Part shown: positions 5,084 to 5,190 of the stretch, one piece after another
How positions within the stretch are numbered: the stretch's first letter is position 1
Layout: each line of letters starts with the position of its first letter
Source: Pseudomonadota bacterium
GTDB taxonomy: Bacteria; Pseudomonadota; Gammaproteobacteria; Arenicellales; UBA868
Length of the DNA: 5,190 nucleotides
Direction of reading: 5' to 3'
Assembly (NCBI GenBank): GCA_018661145.1
Contig: JABJIU010000064.1
Location: 1-5,190, forward strand
Made by a program: the position numbers and the translations under genes
Notes under the pieces: generated by a model
What the model was told of the DNA's origin: nothing
Databases searched by the model: none
The model's input: the letters and a program-made list of their open reading frames with translations, nothing else

Positions 5084-5190
5084 AAGTACACGAGTATCAG
5101 GCAAAGGAAATTCTGCGTAACCGCGGTGTTCCGGTGCCGCGCGGTGAGTCTTGTTTTAGTGTGGAGGACGCAGTACGCATTGCTGATGAT
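5080..5190 (+). CDS. sucC: Succinyl-CoA (or malate-CoA) ligase beta subunit, N-terminal 37 codons (cut by window end)
   Basis: MKVHEYQAKEILRNRGVPVPRG is the characteristic opening of the ATP-grasp beta subunit of ADP-forming succinyl-CoA synthetase, which with the alpha subunit interconverts succinyl-CoA and succinate with nucleotide phosphorylation in the TCA cycle. Malate-CoA ligase beta (MtkA) begins in the same way, and 37 residues cannot separate the two; the symbol is therefore provisional. The start is firm: the in-frame codon just before ATG 5080 is a TAG. A GGAA at 5067-5070 is a modest ribosome site at 9 nt spacing. The gene begins 56 nt after the sulfurtransferase stop, with no terminator or clear promoter in between, so read-through from that gene is likely. 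The catalytic parts lie beyond the window. Confidence 0.75.
   Translation, partial: MKVHEYQAKEILRNRGVPVPRGESCFSVEDAVRIADD

Noticed and set aside
1..5190. KOPS (GGGNAGGG) polarity motifs that FtsK could read
   Set aside because: By eye I found none on either strand; the closest, CCCTCCCT in the tRNA T arm, fails at the last position.

Overview
The window is a stretch of gammaproteobacterial housekeeping chromosome. Moderate G+C by eye, dense gene packing, Shine-Dalgarno starts and close protein matches (SerS and YccA read almost in register with my recollection of the E. coli proteins; a class II tRNA-Ser with an encoded CCA) point to a Gammaproteobacterium outside the enterics. Gene order resembles what I recall of the Pseudomonas ftsK-lolA-rarA-crcB-serS region and its yccA / tRNA-Ser / sulfurtransferase segment. 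I cannot name the species.

Left half (1-2841, + strand): the 3' end of ftsK (DNA translocase, KOPS-reading gamma domain), then lolA (periplasmic lipoprotein carrier), crcB/fluC (fluoride channel) and serS (seryl-tRNA synthetase). The four are packed with overlaps or a 14-nt gap, so they look like one co-transcribed, partly translationally coupled unit. It ends at a strong hairpin at 2815-2841 that serves both strands.

Middle (2857-3792): yccA, a seven-helix BI-1 family membrane protein and FtsH modulator, lies on the - strand, convergent with serS. It is divergent from a tRNA-Ser(UGA) gene (3705-3792). The 173-nt divergent spacer holds a candidate promoter for each direction and an imperfect direct repeat placed at both -35 positions. 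The seryl-tRNA synthetase and one of its substrate tRNAs thus sit less than 1 kb apart.

Right (3793-5190): a 373-nt spacer without a convincing gene, then a promoter and a two-domain rhodanese-family sulfurtransferase with a CGSGVTA active loop (4166-5023), then the first 37 codons of an ATP-grasp succinyl-CoA/malyl-type CoA ligase beta subunit, cut by the window edge.

I found no mobile element, CRISPR array, phage gene or defence system, and nothing that looks like a new multi-gene system. The most useful oddities are a twin-arginine-like signal peptide on LolA, missing rarA and cysG/tus genes relative to the synteny I recall, a repeat-bearing divergent promoter region, an unexplained spacer, and a CoA-ligase gene beginning directly after a sulfurtransferase.
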